From the NCBI GenBank assembly GCA_965208625.1, contig OZ242348.1:1488001-1552000 (forward strand): DNA of 64,000 nt, in the 5' to 3' direction. This stretch comes from Bin16 sp965208625 (lineage in GTDB: Bacteria; Chloroflexota; Dehalococcoidia; Lucifugimonadales; Australimonadaceae). The notes beneath the pieces were generated by a model. The model worked only from the letters and a program-made list of their open reading frames with translations. It did no database searches and had not been told where the DNA came from. Positions 33,003 through 40,780 of the stretch are shown in pieces; positions within the stretch are counted from its first letter, which is position 1; every line of letters starts with the position of its first letter. The position numbers and the translations under genes were made by a program.

Positions 33003-33638
33003 ATGCAGGAAGCGCCGAGTGCCCTAAGGAAGGCCATTGTCAGAGCTTGGAAGGTCGCTAGGGTTGTCGTCCGAGTTGTAACCCTCTGGGTGCTGGACGT
33101 TAGTCTCAGCGTCATACTTTGGCTTGGGGCTCGTACCAGGCGAGTGCAGCCTACGAGGCGCAGCAGCTTAACTGGTAGGCCAGACCTAAGGGCAGATCTC
33201 CTGCGTCGGCAAAAGGGTAAGTGCGCCTACTGCTCGGACGTAATCTCAGACACCAAAGGCAACTATGAAGTTGACCACAAGACGCCTCTTGCGAGGCAAG
33301 GCGAAGATCGACCGGAAAATCTACAGGCCTTGTGCAGGCGCTGCAATAAGCAGAAGGGGGCGCGAACGCATCAAGAGTTCTTGCACTACCTTAAACACCA
33401 CAATGATGGAGAAACATACGAGCGGTTCAAGCGTGCTCCCAAGTATTTGACTCCACGAGAGTTGCTTTACCGTGCTCAATTCCCTTTGGTTCTTGCCTTT
33501 TCAGTTACGGGGCTCATAGTTGGAAATGAAACCATTGAGAGACCGTTTGTAGGAGCAGGTGCATTTTGTGTTCTGACGATTACGTGGATGATAGGACTGT
33601 GGAAACGAGGGACAAGAACTGGCGCGTTGGGCGATTGA
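33003..33638 (+). CDS. membrane-associated HNH endonuclease-like protein
   Basis: A 211-residue protein with a classical cysteine-containing HNH core flanked by hydrophobic segments. The core has C74-x2-C77 (CAYC), YEVDHKTPLARQG with D91-H92, ENLQALCRRCNKQKG with N107 and C111-x2-C114 plus N115-K116. Hydrophobic segments lie at about 21-41, 160-174 and 183-200, so it may sit in the membrane with the nuclease domain in the cytoplasm. Its GC and codon use are lower than in the neighbours, and it starts 1 nt after the aconitase stop. That points to an acquired gene, perhaps a defence or mobile-element nuclease. The role is unknown. Confidence 0.75.
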   Translation: MQEAPSALRKAIVRAWKVARVVVRVVTLWVLDVSLSVILWLGARTRRVQPTRRSSLTGRPDLRADLLRRQKGKCAYCSDVISDTKGNYEVDHKTPLARQGEDRPENLQALCRRCNKQKGARTHQEFLHYLKHHNDGETYERFKRAPKYLTPRELLYRAQFPLVLAFSVTGLIVGNETIERPFVGAGAFCVLTITWMIGLWKRGTRTGALGD

Positions 33639-33676
33639 GCACGCGCTGACTGACTACCGCTTCAGGAGAGCACGCC

Positions 33677-34615
33677 ATCATCGACCTCAACCTACGCTTC
33701 GGCATCGCCATACCCCAGCGGTTCTCCGACGAGATCGACGTCAGCGTGCTGCCGTCCTTCTTTGCGGCGGTCGAGGAACTCGGCTACCACAGCTGCTGGG
33801 TCGTGGAGCAGGCCATCAACGCCCACAACGACCTCGCCCCCATCCCCCTGCTCTCCTACGCCGCAGCCCTCACCGACAAGGCGCTCCTCGGAAGCTCCGT
33901 CCTCATCAGCGTCCTGCGCAACCCCATCAACCTCGCCAAGAGCCTCGCCACCTTGGACCGCCTCTCGAACGGACGGCTTATCGCCGGAGTAGGCATGGGC
34001 AACGCCACCGGCGCGCCCTTCTCCGAGGCGTTCGGCGCTCCCGCAGCAGGCAAGGCGTCCCGCTTCGAGGAGGGGCTGGTCCTGATGCAGCGCCTCTGGA
34101 CCGGCGAGCGCGTCACCTTCGAAGGCCGCTTCTGGCAGCTGAACGACTCCTTCATCAGCCCCACCCCCACCCAGCCTTCCATCCCGCTCTGGTTCGGCGG
34201 CCACGCCCCCGCCGCCCTCGACCGCGCCGCACGCCTCGGCGACGGCTGGATGGGCGCAGGCGCCACGTCCACGGCCCGCTTCCGCGACGAACAGGAGGCG
34301 ATGCGCGCCCGCCTCGAAGCCCACGGACGCGACCCCGCCACCTTCACCACATCGAAGCGCGTGTTCATCGGCGTAGAGGACGACCCAGAAACAGCGCTCC
34401 AGCGGATGCAGCCCTGGTTCACGATGCACTCCGGCAGCGGCCAGCGCGCCGAGCGCGTCGGCGTCTACGGCACACCCGAGCAGTGCGCCGAGGGCATCTC
34501 CGAAATCGCCGAAACCGGCCTCGGCCTCATCGCCCTCAACCCCCTCTACGACCACGAGCGCCAAGCCCGCCGCCTCGCAGGCGAGGTGCTGCCCCTCATG
34601 GGCCTCAGCCTCTAG
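33677..34615 (+). CDS. LLM-class (luciferase-like) flavin-dependent oxidoreductase with an unusual start
   Basis: A TIM-barrel F420- or FMN-dependent oxidoreductase. Signatures include AAVEELGYHSCWVVEQ, LLSYAAALTDKALLGSSVLI, RNPINLAKSLATLDRLSNGRLIAGVGMGN, PLWFGGHAPAALDRAARLGDGWMG and YGTPEQCAEGI. The homologous N-terminus LNLRFGIAIPQRF lies before the first standard codon (GTG 33746). There is no ATG, GTG or TTG for it, but AGGAGAG at 33664-33670 is followed by ATC at 33677, so translation may start at ATC, or an ATG has mutated. From ATC it is 312 residues. Substrate unknown. Confidence 0.85.
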   Translation: MIDLNLRFGIAIPQRFSDEIDVSVLPSFFAAVEELGYHSCWVVEQAINAHNDLAPIPLLSYAAALTDKALLGSSVLISVLRNPINLAKSLATLDRLSNGRLIAGVGMGNATGAPFSEAFGAPAAGKASRFEEGLVLMQRLWTGERVTFEGRFWQLNDSFISPTPTQPSIPLWFGGHAPAALDRAARLGDGWMGAGATSTARFRDEQEAMRARLEAHGRDPATFTTSKRVFIGVEDDPETALQRMQPWFTMHSGSGQRAERVGVYGTPEQCAEGISEIAETGLGLIALNPLYDHERQARRLAGEVLPLMGLSL

Positions 34616-34668
34616 GGAACCCGCATACCTCCGGCAGGCACAGTTTGGGGATGGGAGCGGGGGTCTGG

Positions 34669-34708
34669 TCCCCTCTCCCTCGAGGGGAGAGGGTTAGGGT
34701 GAGGGTGA
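34669..34708 (+). repeat. dispersed G/C-rich hairpin repeat (R1 family)
   Basis: CCCCTCTCC, loop CTCG, AGGGGAGAGGG, then TTAGGGTGAGGGTGAA. This is the most canonical copy of the family in the window, in the 34616-34918 gap that carries no gene. Confidence 0.6.
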
Positions 34709-34730
34709 ATCGCGGGGCGGTATGGGGGGG

Positions 34731-34780
34731 TTGTCATGTTGAGCGCAGCCGAAGGCGGAGTCGAACATCTCTCGGGAGAC
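34731..34780 (+). repeat. TGTTGAGCG-type dispersed repeat (R2 family)
   Basis: TTGTCATGTTGAGCGCAGCC then GAAGGCGGAGTCGAACATCT and CTCGGGAGAC. Nearly identical to the copy at 38911. The family belongs to a well-known class of intergenic repeats in many bacterial genomes. Confidence 0.6.
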
Positions 34781-34804
34781 GTAGCCCTTCTGTTCCACGT
34801 CCCA

Positions 34805-34837
34805 CCCAGCTTGTGCAGCTCGTCCGGCAGCGTGGGT
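34805..34837. repeat. near-copy of the 3' end of the adjacent TPP-enzyme gene
   Basis: 33 nt matching 34932-34964 at 30 positions, offset 127 bp in direct orientation. In the gene this stretch encodes the C-terminal LPDELHKLGG. An R1 repeat (34840-34883) lies between the copy and the gene end. Confidence 0.6.
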
Positions 34838-34839
34838 CT

Positions 34840-34883
34840 TATCCCCTCTCCCTGCAAGGGGAGAGGGTTAGGGTGAGGGTACT
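34840..34883 (+). repeat. dispersed G/C-rich hairpin repeat (R1 family)
   Basis: ATCCCCTCTCCCTGC, loop, AGGGGAGAGGG, TTAGGGTGAGGGTACT. Nearly identical to the copy at 34669, 171 bp away in the same orientation. Confidence 0.6.
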
Positions 34884-34918
34884 CCGGCGCGGGGTGGAGG
34901 AGGCCTCCTCCCCTTCCC

Positions 34919-36703
34919 CTACCGCGTCCCCCCCAACTTGTGCAGCTCGTCCGGGAGCGTGGGCAACTGCACCGCGATGACGGCCGGCGAGCCGTTCCGC
35001 ACCTCGGCCAGCCCGCGCTTGAGTGCAGGCCCGACCTCCGCAGGGTCCGTCACCGACTCGCCATAGCCGTTCGCCACCTCAGCCAGCTTCGCGAAGTCAG
35101 GCGGGGGATCGAACAGGCCACCCTCATAGCCTGCCGATGCGGCGTAGCCGCTGGGGTACGCGCCGTCCAATCCTGCCGTGCCCGTACTGTATGACTTGTT
35201 GACGAACACCACCGTCAGGAACGGCGTCTTGTAGTGCCCGGATGACCAGAGCGCAGCGAGCGGGCTGCCGAACATGAAATAGCCGTCGCCGGTCACGAGC
35301 ACCACGTCCCGGTCCGGCGCAGCCGTCTTCGCCCCGAACGCGGCGCCGGTTCCCCACCCGCCCGCGCTGCCGCCGCTCTTGAAGTACGAGCCTGGCTGGC
35401 TGCGCCCGTGGTACGGGCGGAACGCGGCGGTGGAGCTGAGCGTGTCATCCAGCACGATGGCCTGCTCCTCCAGCATCTGCCCTATCTGGTAGCCGACCCA
35501 CCGGGGGCTGATGGGGTCGCGCGTCGCCACCCGCATCGCGGCGTCCTCGTCCTGCTTCCGAATCTCCTGCTTGCGTTGCGCCAGCCGCTCGCGCCGCTCC
35601 TCGATCCGGCTCATGTCCGACGTCGTCAGCATGCCAGCGGCCTGCTCGTAGACCGCGTCCGCGAACGGCCCCGCCAGCACCGGCAGCCACACGTCCGCGT
35701 GGAACTCCATCGTCTTGTAGCGCGACTGCACGGGATCCGGGTCCACCCACACGATCTTCGTGCCGGGTCTGGGAGCGTTCGCCGGCATGTAGGGCACCGG
35801 CGTCTCGATGACGACCACCACGTCCGCCTGCGCGGCAGTCGGCCCTGTGCCCGAGAGCGGGTGCGTCGTGGGGAAATTCATCGTCATCGTACGGTCCGAG
35901 TCCATCATCGGAAGCGCGAGCAGCTCCGCGAGCCGGACGAGCGGCGCGACCGACGCGCTGTTGCGCCCTGATTGCCCGAGGATGACAACCGGGTTCTGCG
36001 CCTTGACCAGCCACTCTGCAACACGCTTCGCATCCGATGGGTCGGGCCAGGCGGGGCGCGCGACGCCCAGCTCGTCGCGGGTCGGGAAGCGCGTCTTGCC
36101 GGGCAGCGGAAGCATCGCTGCCTCCTGCGGCACGGTCATGTAGACCGGTCCGCGCGGCTCGCTCATCGCGACCTGCAGCAGACGGCTGACGATGAGGCCG
36201 GGGTTGTCCGTGTGGTCGAGCCGGTGATCGATCTTCGTGTACTGCCGCACGATCTCGCCCTGGTCGCGCGGTTCCTGCACCCACTGCACCGAGTTGGAGC
36301 GCGCGCCTCGCATCGAGCCCGGGTAGGCGCGCGGCCCGGCGCCCGCCGTGATGAGGACCGGGTAACTCCCGCGCCACGCGGTATGGAGCCCGGCGCCGTA
36401 GTTGAACGTGCCGACGTCGACGTGAGCCGCCGTGGCGGCCGGCTGCTCGCGCACCATGGCGCTGCCAAGCGCCGCGTTCAGCGCGGAACCCTCGTGCGTC
36501 ACGGTGAGGAGCTGCGGCGCAGGCCAGCCCTTCGCGGCGGCTCGCGCGACGGCCTCCTGGTAGAACCCGATCTCGGAGCCGGAAACGAAGAAGAAGTGCT
36601 CCACACCGCCGAGCTTCATCGCCGTCGTGATGGCGTCCGCCCACTCGTCGGCGTCGTGCTCGCTCCAACTGGGGTCTGCTGCGATGGTGCGGTCTTCTAC
36701 CAT
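34919..36703 (-). CDS. thiamine pyrophosphate-dependent enzyme (acetolactate-synthase-like)
   Basis: A 594-residue three-domain TPP enzyme. The N-terminal domain has the conserved Glu in VTHEGSALNAALG that activates the cofactor, the middle domain PVVILGQSGRNSA and KIVWVDPDPVQSRYKTMEF, and the C-terminal domain the metal/TPP motif VTGDGYFMFGSPLAAL with NK further on. Start ATG 36703 follows GAGGAGG; the longer frame upstream is antisense to an MFS gene. It could be a benzoylformate- or oxalyl-type decarboxylase or acetolactate synthase; no small ilvH-like subunit is nearby, so a catabolic carboligase or decarboxylase is likelier. Confidence 0.85.
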   Translation of the reverse strand: MVEDRTIAADPSWSEHDADEWADAITTAMKLGGVEHFFFVSGSEIGFYQEAVARAAAKGWPAPQLLTVTHEGSALNAALGSAMVREQPAATAAHVDVGTFNYGAGLHTAWRGSYPVLITAGAGPRAYPGSMRGARSNSVQWVQEPRDQGEIVRQYTKIDHRLDHTDNPGLIVSRLLQVAMSEPRGPVYMTVPQEAAMLPLPGKTRFPTRDELGVARPAWPDPSDAKRVAEWLVKAQNPVVILGQSGRNSASVAPLVRLAELLALPMMDSDRTMTMNFPTTHPLSGTGPTAAQADVVVVIETPVPYMPANAPRPGTKIVWVDPDPVQSRYKTMEFHADVWLPVLAGPFADAVYEQAAGMLTTSDMSRIEERRERLAQRKQEIRKQDEDAAMRVATRDPISPRWVGYQIGQMLEEQAIVLDDTLSSTAAFRPYHGRSQPGSYFKSGGSAGGWGTGAAFGAKTAAPDRDVVLVTGDGYFMFGSPLAALWSSGHYKTPFLTVVFVNKSYSTGTAGLDGAYPSGYAASAGYEGGLFDPPPDFAKLAEVANGYGESVTDPAEVGPALKRGLAEVRNGSPAVIAVQLPTLPDELHKLGGTR

Positions 36704-36783
36704 GTGGACCTCCTCGGGCGCGGGGTGCGGGATCGCTGCCGCCCGCAACGATACGGCGCGAGCGGGCGTGTGGCAACGCGCGG

Positions 36784-36792
36784 TGGTAGAGT
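36784..36792 (+). promoter_or_regulatory. extended -10 box (TGGTAGAGT), leaderless arrangement
   Basis: TG-G-TAGAGT ends 7 nt before ATG 36800 of the MFS gene, suggesting a leaderless mRNA. The TPP gene diverges from the other side of this 96-bp gap. Confidence 0.5.
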
Positions 36793-36799
36793 GCGCGCG

Positions 36800-38089
36800 A
36801 TGGCGACCGAGCGACAAGGGGAGGAGTCGAGCGCCGGGGACATCCCGCTGGGACGGTGGGGCGCGCTCGCTATCCGCGACTTCCAACTGTTCTGGGCCCA
36901 GGGGCTGTTGCAGGGGCTCGCGCGGAACATGCGCGAACTCCTTCTCGGCTTCCTGGTCTTTGACCTTACCGGTTCCAAACTGGACCTCGGGATCACCGGG
37001 CTGTTCATGACGATGCCCGTGATTGTGCTCGGCCTTCTGGGTGGAGCGCTCGCGGATGCCGTGGACCGGAAGCGGCTGATCATCTACACGCAGGCCGCGA
37101 ATTTCTTGGGGTTGGCTCTGCTGCCCGTGCTCATATTCTCGGGTGCCGTGCAGGTGTGGCATCTGTGGCTCCTCGCGAGCTTCTGGTCCGGCATGAGCAT
37201 CCTGGGGCGCCCGGCAGAGCGGGCGTTCCTGCCCCGCCTGGTGCCGAGGAGCCACGTCATGAATGGCATCACCTGGTTCGGCGCGCTGAGCCAGGGCACG
37301 CTGTTCGGTGGGCCGCTCGTCGGCGGAGTGCTCATCGCGATCGTAGGCGTGGGTTGGGCGTTCGCGGTCAACGCGGCGTTCCTGCTGCTGGCCGTCATCG
37401 CGACCATGGCGATCCGCACGTCCGGGGAGCAGTTGGGAGAGGCCCGGCGCGTGTCGTTCGCGGCGATATGGGAAGGGGCGCGCTACCTGAGAACCAAGGA
37501 CGTGCTCTGGGGGGCGTACCTGATGGACTTCGGCGTCATGTCGTTCGGTTTCTTCCGCATCATCATGCCTGCCTTGGCAGAAGAGGTGTACGGCGTTGGC
37601 GCGGTTGGCCTGGGGATGCTCGTTGCGGCGCCTGCTGCTGGCTCCTTCCTCGGCACCGCCATCCTCCTCCGCATGGGCGACCCGCCGCGCAAGGGCGTCA
37701 TGATCGTCCTCGCCAACGTGGGCTACTCAATCGGACTCGCTGCCCTTGGACTGGCCGCGCTGGCGTTGTCGTCCTGGTTCTACCTCGCGCTCGCCGTACT
37801 GGCGTTCCTCGGCCTGATGGACGTCGTCAGCTTCACCGCGAGGCAGGCGCTGATCCAACTCGTGGCGCCCGACTACTACCGGGGCCGCGTGGGCAGCTTC
37901 TCCTCGATCCTCGCCGGGCTGGGGAACGGCACGGGATCGACGGTCATAGGTGGGATGTCGACGCTCGCCGGGGTACCCGGAGCGTTCATCATCAACGGGT
38001 GCATCTGCCTGGGCATCACCGTAGCGTCAGGGCTGACGTGGCGGGGCATCTGGCGCCACGATCAGCGCACCGAGACCCCCGCCGACTGA
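36800..38089 (+). CDS. major facilitator transporter, EntS/PF05977-like
   Basis: A 429-residue membrane protein with about 12 hydrophobic segments. The N-terminus FRDFQLFWAQGLLQGLARNM-like motif (here AIRDFQLFWAQG) and the TM2-3 loop GGALADAVDRKRLIIYTQ are typical of the EntS-like exporters, as is LGRPAERAFLPRLVP followed by GITWFGALSQG. The second half has YYRGRVGSFSSILAGLG. It diverges from the TPP-enzyme gene. Export is likely; the cargo is unknown. Confidence 0.85.
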   Translation: MATERQGEESSAGDIPLGRWGALAIRDFQLFWAQGLLQGLARNMRELLLGFLVFDLTGSKLDLGITGLFMTMPVIVLGLLGGALADAVDRKRLIIYTQAANFLGLALLPVLIFSGAVQVWHLWLLASFWSGMSILGRPAERAFLPRLVPRSHVMNGITWFGALSQGTLFGGPLVGGVLIAIVGVGWAFAVNAAFLLLAVIATMAIRTSGEQLGEARRVSFAAIWEGARYLRTKDVLWGAYLMDFGVMSFGFFRIIMPALAEEVYGVGAVGLGMLVAAPAAGSFLGTAILLRMGDPPRKGVMIVLANVGYSIGLAALGLAALALSSWFYLALAVLAFLGLMDVVSFTARQALIQLVAPDYYRGRVGSFSSILAGLGNGTGSTVIGGMSTLAGVPGAFIINGCICLGITVASGLTWRGIWRHDQRTETPAD

Positions 38090-38102
38090 CCGGCTCCCTG
38101 CC

Positions 38103-38852
38103 CTACGCCGACGCCTTGCCCTGCGCGGCGACCGCCGCCATCGCCTGCTCGACCGCGGCCTGGTCGCCGAGGTAGCGGCTGCCAAGCGGCGTGAGGTCGT
38201 CCGCGAGATCGTAGACGAGCGGAACGCCGGTGGGGATGTTGAGGTCGATGATGTCGGCGTCCGAGATGTTGTCGAGGTGCTTCACGAGCGCGCGGAGGCT
38301 GTTGCCGTGGGCGACGATGAGAACGCTCTTGCCCGCGCGGATGTCCGGGGCGATGGTGCTCTCCCAGTACGGCACGAAGCGCGCGACCGTCTCCTTGAGC
38401 GCTTCGGTGAGCGGCATCTCGCCCGCCGGGATGGCGCCGTAGCGGCGGTCGTGTCCGGGGTGGCGCTCGTCGTCCGGCGTGAGCGCGGGCGGCGGAACGT
38501 CGTAGCTCCTGCGCCAGAGGAGCACCTGCTCCTCGCCGTGCTCGGCGGCGGTCTCGGCCTTGTTGAGCCCTTGGAGCGCGCCGTAGTGGCGCTCGTTCAG
38601 CCGCCAGTCGCGGATGACGGGGAGCCACATGAGGTCCATCTCGTCGAGGACGATCCACAGGGTGCGGATGGCGCGCTTGAGGACGGACGTGTACGCGATG
38701 TCGAAGGTGAACCCCTCTTCCAGCAGCAGTTGGCCGGAGCGGGCGGCCTCCTCGCGTCCGGTATCGGTGAGATCGACGTCGGTCCATCCTGAGAAGCGGT
38801 TGGAGAGGTTCCAGTCGCTCTCACCGTGTCGCAGGAGCACTACCTGAGGCAT
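38103..38852 (-). CDS. gpmA: 2,3-bisphosphoglycerate-dependent phosphoglycerate mutase
   Basis: Glycolytic interconversion of 3- and 2-phosphoglycerate through a phospho-histidine. Its 249 residues show the nucleophilic RHGES (9-13 region, LLRHGESDWN), NRFSGWTDVDLTDTGREEA, SVLKRAIRTLW, NERHYGALQGLNKAETA, and IVAHGNSLRALVKHL with the second His. The C-terminal 11 residues are Ala-rich. GGAGG precedes ATG 38852. Confidence 0.95.
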   Translation of the reverse strand: MPQVVLLRHGESDWNLSNRFSGWTDVDLTDTGREEAARSGQLLLEEGFTFDIAYTSVLKRAIRTLWIVLDEMDLMWLPVIRDWRLNERHYGALQGLNKAETAAEHGEEQVLLWRRSYDVPPPALTPDDERHPGHDRRYGAIPAGEMPLTEALKETVARFVPYWESTIAPDIRAGKSVLIVAHGNSLRALVKHLDNISDADIIDLNIPTGVPLVYDLADDLTPLGSRYLGDQAAVEQAMAAVAAQGKASA

Positions 38853-38910
38853 CGTTCATCCTCCGCGTGGGGTGTCAGGTGCATTGTGCCACAACCAGGC
38901 GCGGCAGTTG

Positions 38911-38959
38911 TTGTCATGTTGAGCGAAGCCGGAGGCGGAGTCGAAACATCTCTCGGGAT
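38911..38959 (+). repeat. TGTTGAGCG-type dispersed repeat (R2 family)
   Basis: TTGTCATGTTGAGCGAAGCC, GGAGGCGGAGTCGAAACATC, TCTCGGGAT. Almost the same as the copy at 34731. It lies in the 38853-39025 gap between gpmA and the GyrI-like gene. Confidence 0.6.
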
Positions 38960-39028
38960 GGCCTCATCCCACCGGCAGCCGTGGCGTAATTTCGCGTAGC
39001 ATCGAGTTGCACACCGCCGGAGGGAATG

Positions 39029-39430
39029 ATGCCGCCGAGCAAGGTAACGCGACTGGACCCGATAGAGGTCATGTACCTGCGCGAGTACGAGAAGCCCAGC
39101 CCGGAGGCCTTCACGGAATTGGAAGCCGTGGTGAGTCCGAAGGGGCGGCGCTTCTATGGGATCTTCGATCAGGATGCAGGGAGGTACCGTGCATGCGTCC
39201 GGCGCCTCACGGAGGATGACCCCGCCGGCCTGGGCCTCACCGCTGGCACCATCGACGGCGGCCTGTACGCATACGAGCGGCTGCGTGGCGACCACCAAGC
39301 CCTGATCGCCCGTATCGCTCCCACTTTCGAGGCGCTGGGTGAACGGCACAGCGTCGATCCCGCAAGGCCATCCATCGAGTTCTATCGCCGGTCCAACGAG
39401 TTCGTGCTGTACCTCCCCGTCACTGGATAG
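39029..39430 (+). CDS. GyrI-like / AraC effector-binding domain protein
   Basis: A 133-residue single-domain protein resembling the GyrI-like small-molecule-binding fold (two SH2-like beta-alpha repeats). Visible are the N-terminal MYLREYEKPSPEAFTELEAVV, RFYGIFDQDAGRYRACVRRL, the second-repeat GTIDGGLYAYERLRGDHQALIARI, and the C-terminal PSIEFYRRSNEFVLYLPVT with an acidic residue at the usual ligand-facing place. ATG 39029 sits 4 nt after GGAGGG; ATG 39026 is possible. These domains bind hydrophobic or cationic compounds, sometimes as antitoxins or regulators; no DNA-binding domain is present. Confidence 0.7.
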   Translation: MPPSKVTRLDPIEVMYLREYEKPSPEAFTELEAVVSPKGRRFYGIFDQDAGRYRACVRRLTEDDPAGLGLTAGTIDGGLYAYERLRGDHQALIARIAPTFEALGERHSVDPARPSIEFYRRSNEFVLYLPVTG

Positions 39431-39454
39431 CAGGCCGATGAAGAGCCTTGCGCG

Positions 39455-40771
39455 ATGACCGATCCTGTACACAGTCAGAGCGATACGCCCCACGCTGCCG
39501 CACAACGCCGCAACCGTTCGCGTTCCAGGCTCAGATGGCTCGCGCTTGCCGGCATCGTGGGCGTCCTCCTGGCGACTTGGGGTCTGTGGGTCTCCGGCGT
39601 CATCTTCACCGGCCCCGTTCCCCTACCAGCGACGCAGACCAACGCGCCGGTTGATGCCGACGACTGGGCGATGGCAGGCCGCAACGCCGCGCATACGGCA
39701 GCCGCGCCGCTCCACGGCGGTTTCAGGGGTGAGGAACTCTGGAGGCTCGAAACACAGCATCTCCTGCCTGCCGCGCCTGCCGTCTCCGACGGGCAGGCCT
39801 TCCTCGGCACAGGGGACAGCCGGATCGTTGCGATGGACAGCACCTCCGGCGACGTCCTTTGGGAACGCCAACTCACCACCGTCGCGGTCACCACCACCGT
39901 CGTAACGCCGGACGCCGTCTACGTGACGGTGCGCGACGGGCTGCTGCTCGCGATGGACCGGCACGATGGCACGGAACTGTGGAGCCTCCAGGCCGACAGC
40001 GCGTTCTTCGCGTCGCCCGCCGTCTACAAAGGCGTTGTCTACGCAGGGTCATGGAACGGCACGCTCTACGCGATCGACGCACAGGATGGCGAAGAGCTCT
40101 GGACGTTCCAGGCAGACGGGAGCATCGTCGCTCCTCCGTCGTTCCAGGGAGACCTGATGGCGCTGGCTGCGGATGACGGACTGGTCTACGTGATAGACCT
40201 CACTACCGGCAGGAAGCGCCTCATCTTCGACACCGTCAATGCGCTCACGCAGAGTCCCGTGTTCACCGGCAACTACATCCTCATCGGCACCGGCCGGGGG
40301 AGGCTGGCGGCCGTCGACTGGACCAAACTGGAATACCCGTTCGAGCGTGCGTTCCGTTCCTGGCGAAAGCAGTTCTTCATCTGGGGGCTGCAGACGGAAC
40401 CCCCGCTCCCCAAGGGGCTGGCGTGGGGCGCTATCCTGTCCCGCGACAGCGCGCTGAGCGGTCCGGCGGTCCTCGACGGAGTCGCCTACGCCGCCAGCAG
40501 GGACGGAAGGCTCCACGCGGTATCGCTCGCGGACGGCAGCACGATCTGGGAGTACGACACCGGAGCGCTGGTCCACTCTGCTCCCGCAGCAGCAGGCCGC
40601 TTCGTCTACCTGGGCAACGACGCGGGGAATATCCACGTCATCGACAGGGTTACCGGCGAACCGGTTCAGGTCATCGAGACGGGCGTGGCAATCACCGGCC
40701 AAGTCGTCGTAACGGAGCGTGGCCTCTACGTCACATCCGAGGCAGCCGGCACGCTCATCGCCCTGCGCTAG
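39455..40771 (+). CDS. membrane-anchored PQQ-type beta-propeller (BamB-like) protein
   Basis: A 438-residue protein with a basic N-terminus and one transmembrane segment (about 28-50), followed by an eight-bladed-type propeller of PQQ repeats. Repeat tryptophan motifs include GDVLWERQL, GTELWSLQAD, GEELWTFQADG, GSTIWEYDTG, and each is preceded by (L/I)xAxD. No BamB lipobox cysteine is visible. It may be a sensor, a scaffold or a redox-type propeller. The 28 bases at its 3' end (40742-40769) recur with one mismatch at 42215-42242. Confidence 0.8.
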   Translation: MTDPVHSQSDTPHAAAQRRNRSRSRLRWLALAGIVGVLLATWGLWVSGVIFTGPVPLPATQTNAPVDADDWAMAGRNAAHTAAAPLHGGFRGEELWRLETQHLLPAAPAVSDGQAFLGTGDSRIVAMDSTSGDVLWERQLTTVAVTTTVVTPDAVYVTVRDGLLLAMDRHDGTELWSLQADSAFFASPAVYKGVVYAGSWNGTLYAIDAQDGEELWTFQADGSIVAPPSFQGDLMALAADDGLVYVIDLTTGRKRLIFDTVNALTQSPVFTGNYILIGTGRGRLAAVDWTKLEYPFERAFRSWRKQFFIWGLQTEPPLPKGLAWGAILSRDSALSGPAVLDGVAYAASRDGRLHAVSLADGSTIWEYDTGALVHSAPAAAGRFVYLGNDAGNIHVIDRVTGEPVQVIETGVAITGQVVVTERGLYVTSEAAGTLIALR

Positions 40772-40780
40772 CCGGACGCG

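Noticed and set aside
31115..33115. Very long minus-strand frame opposite aconitase, and similar long shadows elsewhere (13861-15750, 602-1531, 37156-38175)
   Set aside because: High-GC codon bias leaves few stops in shadow frames; the opposite strand has a clear protein family in each case.
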